Source of the DNA: Kiloniellales bacterium
GTDB taxonomy: Bacteria; Pseudomonadota; Alphaproteobacteria; Kiloniellales; JAKSDN01
Reading direction: 5' to 3'
Assembly: GCA_022360075.1 (NCBI GenBank)
Contig: JAKSDN010000902.1
Coordinates: 1-6,977 of the forward strand
DNA length: 6,977 bases
In this document: positions 1 to 5,362 of the stretch, one piece after another
Layout: the number at the start of each line of letters is the position of its first letter
How positions within the stretch are numbered: position 1 is the stretch's first letter
The notes under the pieces: generated by a model
The model's input: only the letters and a program-made list of their open reading frames with translations
Told to the model about the DNA's origin: nothing
Databases searched by the model: none
Made by a program: the position numbers and the translations under genes

Positions 1-237
1 CATCAGCGGCAGCTCGCGCAGGTCCCGGCCCTGCTTGCGGATCCAGCCCCAGTTGCGCGACGACTGCTCGCCGGCGACCCGCCCCTTCTCGCAGAGCACC
101 ACGGGGATTCGCCACTGCGTGAGATAGAGCGCCGCCGTCACACCGACCACGCCGCCGCCGATCACGACCACGCCCGCGCGCTTCGGCAGCGGTCGTTCGG
201 CGCTGTGCGCAAAGTCGGCGGTCTTTGCGGGCATCAT
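1..237 (-). CDS. FAD-dependent oxidoreductase (DadA/D-amino-acid oxidase-like), N-terminal part
   Basis: Only the first 79 codons are present; the gene runs off the left edge of the window. The reading begins with two adjacent Met codons (235-237 and 232-234), so the start is ambiguous by one residue. After a short polar leader, residues 22-32 form a beta strand and the dinucleotide-binding GxGxxG loop (VVVIGGGVVGV). E50 at the end of the second strand is placed to bind the ADP ribose of FAD. The following GEQSSRNWGWIRKQGRD segment is typical of the DAO/DadA family, which oxidises amino acids or amines with FAD. No signal peptide or membrane helix is visible, so it is probably cytoplasmic. 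No strong Shine-Dalgarno sequence precedes the start. Substrate cannot be assigned from this fragment. Confidence 0.88.
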   Translation of the reverse strand, partial: MMPAKTADFAHSAERPLPKRAGVVVIGGGVVGVTAALYLTQWRIPVVLCEKGRVAGEQSSRNWGWIRKQGRDLRELPLM

Positions 238-312
238 CGGCGAGCGGTGTTTCTGGCCGCGTCCGCGGCGGCGACTCGAGGCGGGACCGGGCTTGAGGAT
301 TTCTGGAGCGCG

Positions 313-342
313 AGCCTAGCCCGGACGGCGGAGATCTGCCAA
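313..342 (-). promoter_or_regulatory. candidate sigma70-type promoter for the FAD oxidoreductase
   Basis: On the minus strand a TTGGCA box (337-342) is followed after 18 bases by TAGGCT (313-318). Transcription would begin near 305, about 70 bases before the start codon of the oxidoreductase. The -35 box matches consensus at five of six positions; the -10 box is weak but resembles the TAGACT boxes at 696-701 and 5363-5368. This is prediction by eye. Confidence 0.35.
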
Positions 343-425
343 GCGCCGAGCGGGGCGGCACGGTTTGCGCGCGGCGAACGAAGAAAAGGCGCGAACCAAA
401 GGCCGAAAGCGGCGCTCGTCGCACC

Positions 426-457
426 GCCGAAGCTCAGCGGATTTTGAGGACTTCGGC
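426..457 (-). terminator. hairpin downstream of tRNA-Ser, possible terminator
   Basis: GCCGAAG at 426-432 pairs with CTTCGGC at 451-457, and CTCA at 433-436 with TGAG at 445-448. This gives an 11-bp stem with a two-base bulge and an eight-base loop. It begins 11 bases past the 3' end of the minus-strand tRNA, a natural place for a terminator. No T run follows at once on the minus strand; the first TTTT (around 384-387) is about 40 bases on. It may instead be a processing signal. The remaining intergenic sequence between the oxidoreductase and the tRNA shows no gene. Confidence 0.3.
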
Positions 458-468
458 GTTCCGGATCG

Positions 469-558
469 TGGCGGAGGGGGTGGGATTCGAACCCACGAGG
501 CGGTTTCCCGCCCACACGCGTTCCAGGCGTGCGCCTTAAGCCACTCGGCCACCCCTCC
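469..558 (-). tRNA. tRNA-Ser (anticodon GGA)
   Basis: Read on the minus strand, the 90 bases fold as a class II tRNA. The seven-base acceptor GGAGGGG (552-558) pairs with CCCCTCC (473-479), followed by discriminator G and an encoded CCA (469-471). The D arm follows with GCCGAG and TGGCTTAAG. The anticodon stem CACGC/GCGTG encloses the loop CTGGAAC, giving anticodon GGA, which reads UCC and UCU serine codons. A long variable arm (GGGCGG...CCGCC) and the T arm GTGGG-TTCGAAT-CCCAC complete it. The long variable arm is diagnostic for serine here. Nothing suggests truncation, and there is no sign of an element integrated at this tRNA. Confidence 0.97.
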
Positions 559-587
559 CGCGGGTGTCTGGCGCGCAGAACGGCGCG

Positions 588-616
588 ACGTTAGCCGAGG
601 CCGCTTGGCGATGCAA
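588..616 (-). promoter_or_regulatory. weak candidate promoter for tRNA-Ser
   Basis: On the minus strand TTGCAT (611-616), a 17-base spacer and TAACGT (588-593) lie about 30 bases before the mature tRNA 5' end. Each box matches consensus at only three of six positions. Position and spacing are right for a tRNA promoter, but the sequence support is poor. Confidence 0.22.
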
Positions 617-671
617 CGTCAGGGCAGGGCCCGCTGCCGGCGGCAAGGCGAAGGGCGCGCGGGGCCGGCGC

Positions 672-701
672 GTGACGCAGGGCGGGGCGGGCTGCTAGAC
701 T
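672..701 (+). promoter_or_regulatory. candidate extended -10 promoter for the small membrane protein gene
   Basis: GTGACG at 672-677 and TAGACT at 696-701 are separated by 18 bases, and a TG dinucleotide one base before the -10 gives an extended TGCTAGACT. The same nine bases occur on the minus strand just upstream of the molybdopterin oxidoreductase gene (5363-5371). Transcription would start near 708, leaving a leader of about 100 bases before the GTG start at 807. Confidence 0.4.
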
Positions 702-721
702 CGCGCCCCGAAACGGTCGCG

Positions 722-748
722 GCTCGGGCCCCGGGCCGGCGCCCGAGC
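722..748 (+). other. GC-rich leader hairpin
   Basis: GCTCGGGC at 722-729 is perfectly complementary to GCCCGAGC at 741-748, with an 11-base GC-rich loop. It would lie in the predicted 5' leader of the 807-1124 gene, about 58 bases before its start. It does not mask the ribosome binding site (GGAAAGG, 794-800) and no T run follows. It could be an RNA structural element or simply reflect GC-rich sequence. Confidence 0.3.
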
Positions 749-806
749 ACACGCTGGAATCCCGGCATCGTCTGGCGGTCGGCGACAAAGCGGGGAAAGG
801 CACGAG

Positions 807-1124
807 GTGAGATTCGTAGGACGCCTAGTAGGTTGGCTGTTGCTGCTGGCCGCCCTCGCCTCGCTCGGCTACGACCTCGCCCAGACCATGAAGGGCCAGG
901 GCTTCAAGCTCTCGCCGCTGGGACAGCTCTGGTTCGATCTCCATCCGGGCAGCCTGAACCTGATCCAGGCCGTGATCGAGCGCTACCTCTGGCCGCCGTT
1001 GTGGGACTCGGGCATGGCGCCGCTGCTGCAATGGCCGGCACTGCCGGTCTTCCTGGTGCCGGGGCTGATCCTGGCCGTGCTTTGCCGCCGGCCACGGCCG
1101 CGCCGCCGCTGGTTCAAAAGCTAG
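807..1124 (+). CDS. small two-helix membrane protein, function unknown
   Basis: This encodes 105 residues from a GTG start with GGAAAGG (794-800) six bases upstream. Two hydrophobic segments are clear: residues 7-22 (LVGWLLLLAALASLGY) and 77-93 (PALPVFLVPGLILAVLC). They flank a roughly 55-residue soluble loop with HPGSLNLIQAVIERYLWPPLW. The C-terminal tail is strongly basic (RRPRPRRRWFKS), which favours a cytoplasmic C-terminus and, with two helices, an N-in/C-in hairpin. No catalytic motif is visible, and I do not recognise a named family. The codon bias and clean SD site support a real gene. The stop codon TAG is part of the CTAG that begins the palindromic repeat cluster, so the final residues may not be the ancestral end. 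Confidence 0.8.
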   Translation: MRFVGRLVGWLLLLAALASLGYDLAQTMKGQGFKLSPLGQLWFDLHPGSLNLIQAVIERYLWPPLWDSGMAPLLQWPALPVFLVPGLILAVLCRRPRPRRRWFKS

Positions 1125-1177
1125 CGCGTTTTGCGTTCGCATAGAGTCGAGCCGGGGCCGTACGATCAGGAAACGCG

Positions 1178-1240
1178 CTAGTGGTACGACTCCAACATTC
1201 CGATCCCGGAATGTCGGGCCGCTCCACTAGGTAACTTTTT
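1178..1240 (+). terminator. palindrome B plus T-rich tail, possible terminator of the small membrane protein gene
   Basis: The stem CTAGTGG/CCACTAG, with its inner eight-base hairpin ACATTCCG-ATCC-CGGAATGT, ends at 1230. GTAAC and then TTTTT (1236-1240) and GTTT follow, on the plus strand. The five-base gap between stem and T run is longer than ideal, so termination here is plausible rather than clear. Confidence 0.35.
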
Positions 1241-1245
1241 GTTTG

Positions 1246-1305
1246 GGTTCAATTCTGGTCGACACTTGATCCAATTTCATCGGACTCAAGTGTCGGAATT
1301 GAACC
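1246..1305. repeat. long imperfect hairpin (unit C) of the repeat cluster
   Basis: GGTTCAATTC (1246-1255) pairs with GAATTGAACC (1296-1305). After an unpaired TGGT on the left, CGACACTTGA (1260-1269) pairs with TCAAGTGTCG (1286-1295). TCC/GGA (1270-1272, 1282-1284) extends the stem past a bulged C. That makes 23 paired positions, AT-richer than the surrounding genes, which hints at an origin distinct from the host background. Confidence 0.7.
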
Positions 1306-1306
1306 A

Positions 1307-1846
1307 CTAGCGCGGCGGGTCCGGCGGATTGGCGCGGGGCGCGAAGTCGCTCTTGCCCCGCACGGCGTCGAAATCGCCCAGCGCCCAATGCACCGAGGGA
1401 AAGGCGATATCGTCCCAGGGGATCTGTTCCCATAGGAACAGCGCGACCTCCGCCGTCTCCTCGCCGGCCGAGACCTCCGGGGAGGTCAGGCGCGAGAGGT
1501 AGATGAGCTGGATCTGGCTGATCCGCGGGATCGAGTAGACCCCGAGAAGCTGCTGGATCTCGAGCTTGGCGCGCGCCTCCTCCCAGGCCTCGCGCAGCGC
1601 GCCCTCGGCCGCGGACTCGTGCAGCTCCAGGAAGCCGGCCGGCAGAGTCCAGTAACCCTTGCGCGGCTCGATCGCGCGCCGGCACATGAGGATGCGATCG
1701 CCCCAGGTCGCCACCGAGCCAACCACGATCTTCGGGTTCTCGTAGTCGATGAAGCCGCAGGACTCGCAGACGAGACGCTGACGGTCGTCACCCTGCGGGA
1801 TTCTGCGCACGAATTCCGGTGCGGCTTTCGGCTTCGGCGTGGACAT
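1307..1846 (-). CDS. Nudix hydrolase with N-terminal zinc-ribbon-like CxxC
   Basis: The 179-residue protein starts [15 protein letters not shown] and belongs to the Nudix family, which cleaves nucleoside diphosphates linked to another moiety using divalent metal ions. The Nudix box is at residues 71-92: [22 protein letters not shown], written here as G71, E77, R85, E86, E89 and E90. The usual box Gly after the EE pair is replaced (A91, R92). A single CxxC at C27/C30 followed by [15 protein letters not shown] resembles the second half of the zinc ribbon found in many Nudix proteins; the first Cys pair is absent. WTLPAG precedes the box. An in-frame ATG at 1895-1897 would add 17 residues, but it lies inside a hairpin and lacks a ribosome site, so 1846 is preferred. 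The TAG stop comes from the CTAG of the repeat cluster. Substrate is unknown; an ADP-ribose or NADH pyrophosphatase-like role is possible. Confidence 0.92.
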   Translation of the reverse strand: MSTPKPKAAPEFVRRIPQGDDRQRLVCESCGFIDYENPKIVVGSVATWGDRILMCRRAIEPRKGYWTLPAGFLELHESAAEGALREAWEEARAKLEIQQLLGVYSIPRISQIQLIYLSRLTSPEVSAGEETAEVALFLWEQIPWDDIAFPSVHWALGDFDAVRGKSDFAPRANPPDPPR

Positions 1847-1888
1847 CGCCGAAGTGTGACGCAGCCCACAGACCGGGGCAAGCGAGCC

Positions 1889-1910
1889 GCCCGCCATGAA
1901 TGTGGCGGGC
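1889..1910. other. perfect 8-bp hairpin upstream of the Nudix gene
   Basis: GCCCGCCA (1889-1896) is complementary to TGGCGGGC (1903-1910) with the loop TGAATG. It lies between the 87-residue gene and the Nudix gene, both on the minus strand. No T run follows on either strand. It could be an attenuating or processing structure if the two genes are co-transcribed. Confidence 0.35.
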
Positions 1911-1934
1911 GCGACGGCGAGCGTTCAGGTGTTT

Positions 1935-1958
1935 GGGGGAGGCGCGAAATGCGCCCCC
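1935..1958 (-). terminator. GC-rich hairpin just past the 87-residue gene, possible terminator
   Basis: GGCGC (1941-1945) pairs with GCGCC (1951-1955), and three more G:C pairs (1937-1939 with 1956-1958) form across a bulged A at 1940. The structure starts a few bases after the minus-strand stop codon at 1962-1964. It is followed by CAAACACC rather than a T run, so it may not terminate by the intrinsic mechanism. Confidence 0.35.
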
Positions 1959-1961
1959 GTG

Positions 1962-2225
1962 TCAGGCGCGAATATCGACGAAGCTGCCCCGTGGGAAGCT
2001 GCGTTCGCCGGCCTCGGCATCGACCTTGGGCGCGGCCTTGGCCGGTTGCTGAGGTGCCTCGACCGCCTTGGCGGCCTGTGGCGTCTCGGGCTTGGAAACG
2101 GGTTTGGCGGCCGGGTTCGAGCCGGGCGAGTCCTCGGGCCGAACGAGGCCTTGGACGGCTTGGAAGTAGCCAGGTCCAGGCGAAGCGTTGCTGGGTCCAG
2201 AGATCATCCGAGGGATCATACCCAC
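1962..2225 (-). CDS. Pro/Ala/Lys-rich small protein, function unknown
   Basis: This reads as 87 residues from a GTG at 2223-2225; an ATG two codons later (2217-2219, MIPRMISGPSN) is an equally good start. AAGG lies four bases before the GTG. The first 30 residues are mixed (MIPRMISG, GPGYFQAVQGLVRP). Residues 36-70 are low-complexity Ala, Pro, Lys and Glu (SNPAAKPVSKPETPQAAKAVEAPQQPAKAAPK), likely unstructured. The last residues, RSFPRGSFVDIRA, return to a defined sequence that looks like a short conserved tail motif. There is no signal peptide or membrane segment. The gene is divergent from the ribbon-helix-helix operon, with the palindrome at 2274-2311 between them, and lies upstream of the Nudix gene on the same strand. 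I do not recognise the family. The compact ends and the lack of a competing frame make it probably real, though the biased middle weakens the case. Confidence 0.6.
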   Translation of the reverse strand: MGMIPRMISGPSNASPGPGYFQAVQGLVRPEDSPGSNPAAKPVSKPETPQAAKAVEAPQQPAKAAPKVDAEAGERSFPRGSFVDIRA

Positions 2226-2261
2226 GCGACCTTAAGGACCGGTAAAGCGGCGGCGGAAATC

Positions 2262-2289
2262 TTGAAATTGATGCCCGAAGTGTTATCTA
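2262..2289 (+). promoter_or_regulatory. candidate promoter of the RHH operon
   Basis: TTGAAA at 2262-2267 matches the -35 consensus at five of six positions. TATCTA at 2284-2289, after a 16-base spacer, is a weak -10. Transcription would start near 2296, giving a leader of about 24 bases. The -10 box lies inside the left arm of the palindrome, which suits repression by a protein bound there. Confidence 0.4.
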
Positions 2290-2311
2290 TGTACCAAGAT
2301 AACACTTCGGG
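2274..2311. promoter_or_regulatory. 38-bp near-perfect palindrome, probable operator
   Basis: The 15-base arm CCCGAAGTGTTATCT (2274-2288) is exactly repeated in inverse at 2297-2311. The centre is ATGTACCA, itself built on a GTAC dyad at 2291-2294. Only two opposed position pairs out of 19 fail to match. It sits between the divergent 87-residue gene and the RHH gene, nine bases before the RHH start, and overlaps the predicted -10. The right arm ends in CGGGG, which also serves as the only ribosome-binding-like sequence. RHH repressors often bind such dyads upstream of their own gene, so autoregulation is the favoured inference. Confidence 0.65.
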
Positions 2312-2319
2312 GTTTTGTC

Positions 2320-2577
2320 ATGATCGACCGTCTCAAGGTCGAGCGCGTGCAGACCGGGGTCCGCTTGGAAAAGCGCCTGGTCAAGGTTCTGAAGGCGCTG
2401 GCCGAGTACAAGGACATGAGCCTGGGCGACCTGCTCGAGGGCATCGTGCTGCACGCCTTCGAGGGCAAGGCGCCGTTCTCGGAAGAGACGCTCGCGCAGA
2501 TCGGCGCCCTGAAGCAGGTCTACGGCCTCGACCTCGACGCCGCGGCAAGCCACCGCCTGACGGAAGAGGGGTCATGA
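2320..2577 (+). CDS. ribbon-helix-helix (CopG/Arc-like) DNA-binding protein
   Basis: An 85-residue protein beginning MIDRLKVERVQTGVRLEKR. The N-terminal half has the RHH plan: a short strand (residues 8-15, ERVQTGVR), a first helix (about 17-31, EKRLVKVLKALAEYK), a turn at DMS, and a second helix (about 35-48, LGDLLEGIVLHAFEG). RHH proteins dimerise through the strand and insert it into the DNA major groove; many repress their own operon. The C-terminal 30 residues (FSEETLAQIGALKQVYGLDLD) may form another helix for partner contact. The start is the ATG at 2320 with CGGGG seven bases upstream, within the palindrome. Its TGA overlaps the next gene's ATG as ATGA, so the pair is translationally coupled. 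The fold call rests on pattern alone. An antitoxin role is conceivable because of the paired layout, but nothing in the partner looks like a known toxin. Confidence 0.8.
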   Translation: MIDRLKVERVQTGVRLEKRLVKVLKALAEYKDMSLGDLLEGIVLHAFEGKAPFSEETLAQIGALKQVYGLDLDAAASHRLTEEGS

Positions 2578-2984
2578 CCGACGCGGCCTTTCTCGCCGCC
2601 TTCGAGGCCTGCAGCCTGTCCGGCCGCGACTTCGACCACCGCAGCCACGTGCGCGCCGCCTATCTCTACCTGCGTCGGGACGGCTATGCCGGGGCCGTCG
2701 CGAGCATGACCCGAAGCTTGAAGCGTTTTACCGCAGCGCACGGCCAGGCCTCGCGCTATCACGCGACCATCACCCTCGCCTATCTCACCTTGATCAACGA
2801 GCGCCTGGTGCTGAGGGGCGACGGCGGCGGTTGGGAAGGCTTCGCCGCGGCCAACGCCGATCTCTTCGACCGGGATCTGCTTGCGCGATACTACAAGCCG
2901 GAGACCTTGAAGTCGGAGCGGGCGCGGCAGGTGTTTGTTCTGGGCGATGCGCTAACGGATCGCCGGCTCGACCCGACAGCGTGA
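2574..2984 (+). CDS. unrecognised 136-residue protein with conserved-looking His motifs
   Basis: The protein starts MTDAAFLAAFEACSLSG at the ATG overlapping the upstream stop (ATGA), with GGAAG (2562-2566) seven bases before it. It is mainly helical. Two segments stand out: FDHRSHVRAAYLYLRRDGY (H22, H25) and ASRYHATITLAYLTLINER (H63, with T65 and T67). This spacing of His residues in helices could bind a metal, but that is inference. A similar FxHxxHVR...YHxTIT pattern occurs, as far as I recall, in uncharacterised bacterial proteins; I know no named function. There is no signal peptide or membrane helix, so it is probably cytosolic. Coupling to the RHH gene implies shared control and perhaps direct interaction. 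Its last 33 bases overlap, on the opposite strand, the 3' end of the molybdopterin oxidoreductase gene. Confidence 0.82.
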   Translation: MTDAAFLAAFEACSLSGRDFDHRSHVRAAYLYLRRDGYAGAVASMTRSLKRFTAAHGQASRYHATITLAYLTLINERLVLRGDGGGWEGFAAANADLFDRDLLARYYKPETLKSERARQVFVLGDALTDRRLDPTA

Positions 2985-5330
2985 CGAGCGCAGCGGCGGC
3001 GCGCCGGAGATCGGATCGGCGCGGCGCCCGTCCATGGCCAGGTTGAAGTTCACCGTCGGCTCGCGGTCCGGCGCCGAACCCGGCAAGCCCAGGGCCTCGC
3101 AGCCTTGCCACCAGCCGAACTGGCCGCAGACCGTGTCCTCGCGCTGGCCCTCGCTCAGCCGCGCCCGCGCTTCGAAAGCGCCATCGGGCGTGCGCACGCG
3201 CACCCAATCGGCTTCGGCGATGCCGAAGCGTTCGGCAGTGCGCGGATGCAGATCGAGCCGCGGCTCGGGCTGCACGCGGCGCAGACGGGCGATGCCGCGA
3301 TGCTGGCTATGGCAGAACTGCGGCAGCTTGGCGCAGGTGAGCAGCAGGGGATAGCCGGCCGGATCGTCGTCCGGCACCGATGGCGCGAAGTCGGGCAGCG
3401 GGTCGTAGCCGTGGCCCAGCAGCAGCTCGGAATAGATCTCGACCCGCCCGGTTTCGGTCGCGAAGGCCGGCGCGGACTCGCCGCGTTGGGCATAGGCCCG
3501 CTCGCTGGGCGACACTGCGATCCGAATGCCTTGGGGTTTGGCGCGCAGCGCCTCCGGCGTGAGTCCGCTCGGCGCCAGGCGGTGGAGCAGTCCGGCCTCT
3601 TGATCGCCGTCGAAGAACTGCGCGCCGAGGCCGAGCCGTTTGGCGAGTGCGAAGACGATCCAACTGTCCGAGCGCGCCTCGCCCGGCGGCGCGACCGCGG
3701 GCTGACGGAGCTGAACGAGCTCCTCCAAGCCCTCGGCCCCGGGCATCGGCCGGTCAAAGCCGAGGCGCAGCGCCTCGTGCTCCCAGGGCGAGCTGACCGG
3801 CAGCACGACATCGGCCAAGGCCGCCGTCGGAGTCATGAAGAGATCGGTCTGGACGTGGAAAGGAACTGCCTCGAGCGCACGTCGCATGCGCCGGCTGTCG
3901 GGCTGCGACAGCAGCAGGTTCGAGCCGAAGGCGAAGAGGCCTTCGATCCGGTAGGGCTCGCCGCTTTCGATCGCCTGACAGAAGTCGGCGCCGGTGACCC
4001 AGCCACCCGCCGCCGGGCCGAGCGGGCGTTGCTGACGGCCGATGGTCTTGGCCGCCTGGCTCGGCGCGAGCAGGTCGCGGCCGCTGACGTCGTTCGTCGG
4101 CACGCCCGAGAGAAAGCGGTTGCCGCCCGGCGCGTCGTAGCTGCCGGTGAGTGCATAGAGTAGGGTGACGGCCCGGGCGGTCTGGGTCGCGTTGGCGTGC
4201 TGGCCGAGCCCGGTCCAGGCGTAGAAGCTGACCGACTCGCTTTCGGCGATCAGCGCCGCCGCCCGGTCTATAGCCTCGGCCGGCACGCCGGTGAGCGCGG
4301 CGACGCGATCCGGCGCATAGGCAGCACAGAGTTCCTGGTAGAGCGCGAAGGCCGGCCGGCAGTGCACCGGGCCCTGTGCGGTCTCGATTTCGAAGCGTCC
4401 CTCGACCGCGGCGTCCGGCCAGGCCGTCGCGCCGTCGCGCGGAACCGGCGCCGTCCGACCGGTATCCTCGCGCCAGACGACGAAGCTCTCGGGTGCGTCC
4501 GTGTCTCCGACGTCGCGGGCGCGCAGGAAGCGTCCGTCGTCGTCGCGCACCAGAAAAGGCGCGTTGCTCCAGCGTTTGACGAAGTCCAAGTCGAAGCCCT
4601 GCCGGGCGATCACGCGCTCGGCGATGCCCAGCGCGAGGGCGCCGTCGGTCCCCGGACGCGGCTGCAGCCAGAGGTCGGCCTTGACCGCAAGCCCGACACG
4701 GCGGGGATCGATCACCAGCAACTTGGCGCCCCGGGCCTTCGCTTGTGCCGCCCGGGTGCCGTGGGCCAGCCAAGCGGTGTTCGGATTGTGGCCCCAAAGC
4801 ACAAGGCAGTCGGTGTGCTCGAAATCGGGCACGCCGATCCCGGTCCCGAAAGTGAAGACGGGTGCATGGTCCTTGTGCCAATTGCAGAGCTCGGTCGCGT
4901 AGATCGTGTTGCAGGCGCCGTAGGCGCGCACGAAGCGCTCGACCCAGTCGATGTGGTCGGACATGGCCGTGCCGCTCGGCGTGGTGATCGCGAAGGCCAG
5001 AGCCTCGGGCCCCGCGGTCTCGGCGGTCCGCTTCATGCGCGCGGCGATCAGGTCCAGCGCCTCGTCCCAGGGCGCCTCGCGCCAGCCCGGATCGGCCGCA
5101 TCCTTCGGCGCGGTGCGGATCAGCGGCATGGTGAGCCGCTCCGGCGCATGCACGATCTCCGGCGCCGCCCGGCCCTTGGCGCAGAGGTGCGCGCCGGTCG
5201 GATGGTCCGGATCCGGCTCGACCGCGACCAGGCGCCCGTTCTCGACCACGGAGATGCAGCCGCAACGCGACTTGCAGAGGGCGCAGTAGCCGTGAAGGCG
5301 TTGACGGATCGCCGAACCGCTGTCGGGCAT
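2952..5330 (-). CDS. molybdopterin (Mo/W-bis-MGD) oxidoreductase, DMSO reductase superfamily
   Basis: This 792-residue protein has the full architecture of the superfamily. The N-terminal [4Fe-4S] site is C16-x2-C19-x3-C23 and C50, followed by K52 of the CxKG motif thought to relay electrons to the pterin. A central region with ATELCNWHKD puts C149 where related enzymes carry the Cys or Sec metal ligand. GIGVPDFEHTDCLVLWGHNPNTAW and PGTDGALALG follow, typical of bis-MGD binding. The C-terminal dinucleotide-binding domain begins near LLLTCAKLPQFCHSQHR and ends with DPISGAPPLRSSRCRVEP. There is no Tat signal, so it should act in the cytoplasm. No electron-transfer subunit, cofactor-insertion chaperone or transporter lies next to it, so the partner and substrate are unknown. 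The start has AGGAGAG eight bases upstream. It resembles proteins often labelled BisC-like or thiosulfate-reductase-like, but I cannot pick a subfamily. Confidence 0.93.
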   Translation of the reverse strand: MPDSGSAIRQRLHGYCALCKSRCGCISVVENGRLVAVEPDPDHPTGAHLCAKGRAAPEIVHAPERLTMPLIRTAPKDAADPGWREAPWDEALDLIAARMKRTAETAGPEALAFAITTPSGTAMSDHIDWVERFVRAYGACNTIYATELCNWHKDHAPVFTFGTGIGVPDFEHTDCLVLWGHNPNTAWLAHGTRAAQAKARGAKLLVIDPRRVGLAVKADLWLQPRPGTDGALALGIAERVIARQGFDLDFVKRWSNAPFLVRDDDGRFLRARDVGDTDAPESFVVWREDTGRTAPVPRDGATAWPDAAVEGRFEIETAQGPVHCRPAFALYQELCAAYAPDRVAALTGVPAEAIDRAAALIAESESVSFYAWTGLGQHANATQTARAVTLLYALTGSYDAPGGNRFLSGVPTNDVSGRDLLAPSQAAKTIGRQQRPLGPAAGGWVTGADFCQAIESGEPYRIEGLFAFGSNLLLSQPDSRRMRRALEAVPFHVQTDLFMTPTAALADVVLPVSSPWEHEALRLGFDRPMPGAEGLEELVQLRQPAVAPPGEARSDSWIVFALAKRLGLGAQFFDGDQEAGLLHRLAPSGLTPEALRAKPQGIRIAVSPSERAYAQRGESAPAFATETGRVEIYSELLLGHGYDPLPDFAPSVPDDDPAGYPLLLTCAKLPQFCHSQHRGIARLRRVQPEPRLDLHPRTAERFGIAEADWVRVRTPDGAFEARARLSEGQREDTVCGQFGWWQGCEALGLPGSAPDREPTVNFNLAMDGRRADPISGAPPLRSSRCRVEPAIR

Positions 5331-5362
5331 GGTCTGATCTCTCCTGCTGTTCGTTGCGGCGC

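Larger units (their letters stand above)
1121..1314. repeat. intergenic palindromic repeat cluster between convergent genes
   Basis: About 190 bases made almost wholly of nested inverted repeats. Unit A: CTAGCGCGTTT (1121-1131) with AAACGCGCTAG (1171-1181). Unit B: CTAGTGG (1178-1184) with CCACTAG (1224-1230), enclosing ACATTCCG/CGGAATGT (1195-1202, 1207-1214). Unit C: the stem at 1246-1305. An 11-bp inverted pair, CGCGCTAGTGG (1174-1184) and CCACTAGCGCG (1304-1314), encloses B and C. A and B share one CTAG. The sequence encodes no protein. It resembles REP/BIME-type or MITE-like intergenic repeats, which favour the gap between convergent genes. Family identity and copy number cannot be judged from one copy. 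Confidence 0.75.

Noticed and set aside
365..1144. Long plus-strand open frame crossing the tRNA and the small membrane protein gene
   Set aside because: It reads through the antisense of tRNA-Ser and overlaps the better-supported gene at 807; its composition is Arg/Ala-rich low-information sequence typical of GC-rich shadow frames.
1121..1314. CRISPR array
   Set aside because: The repeats are inverted and nested rather than direct, evenly spaced units with unique spacers, and no cas gene is present.
1847..1897. ATG at 1895-1897 as the Nudix start
   Set aside because: The codon lies in the loop edge of a perfect hairpin, lacks a Shine-Dalgarno site, and the added 17 residues do not resemble the family; still possible at low odds.
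2274..2319. The 38-bp palindrome read as an intrinsic terminator (stem plus TTTT)
   Set aside because: No gene ends upstream on the plus strand, it lies nine bases before a start codon, and the likely transcription start is within it; an operator fits better.
1896..2573. Upstream in-frame extension of the 136-residue protein to 1896
   Set aside because: It would overlap the RHH gene entirely and the divergent 87-residue gene, and its sequence is shadow-like. The ATGA start at 2574 has a ribosome site and matches the family-like beginning.
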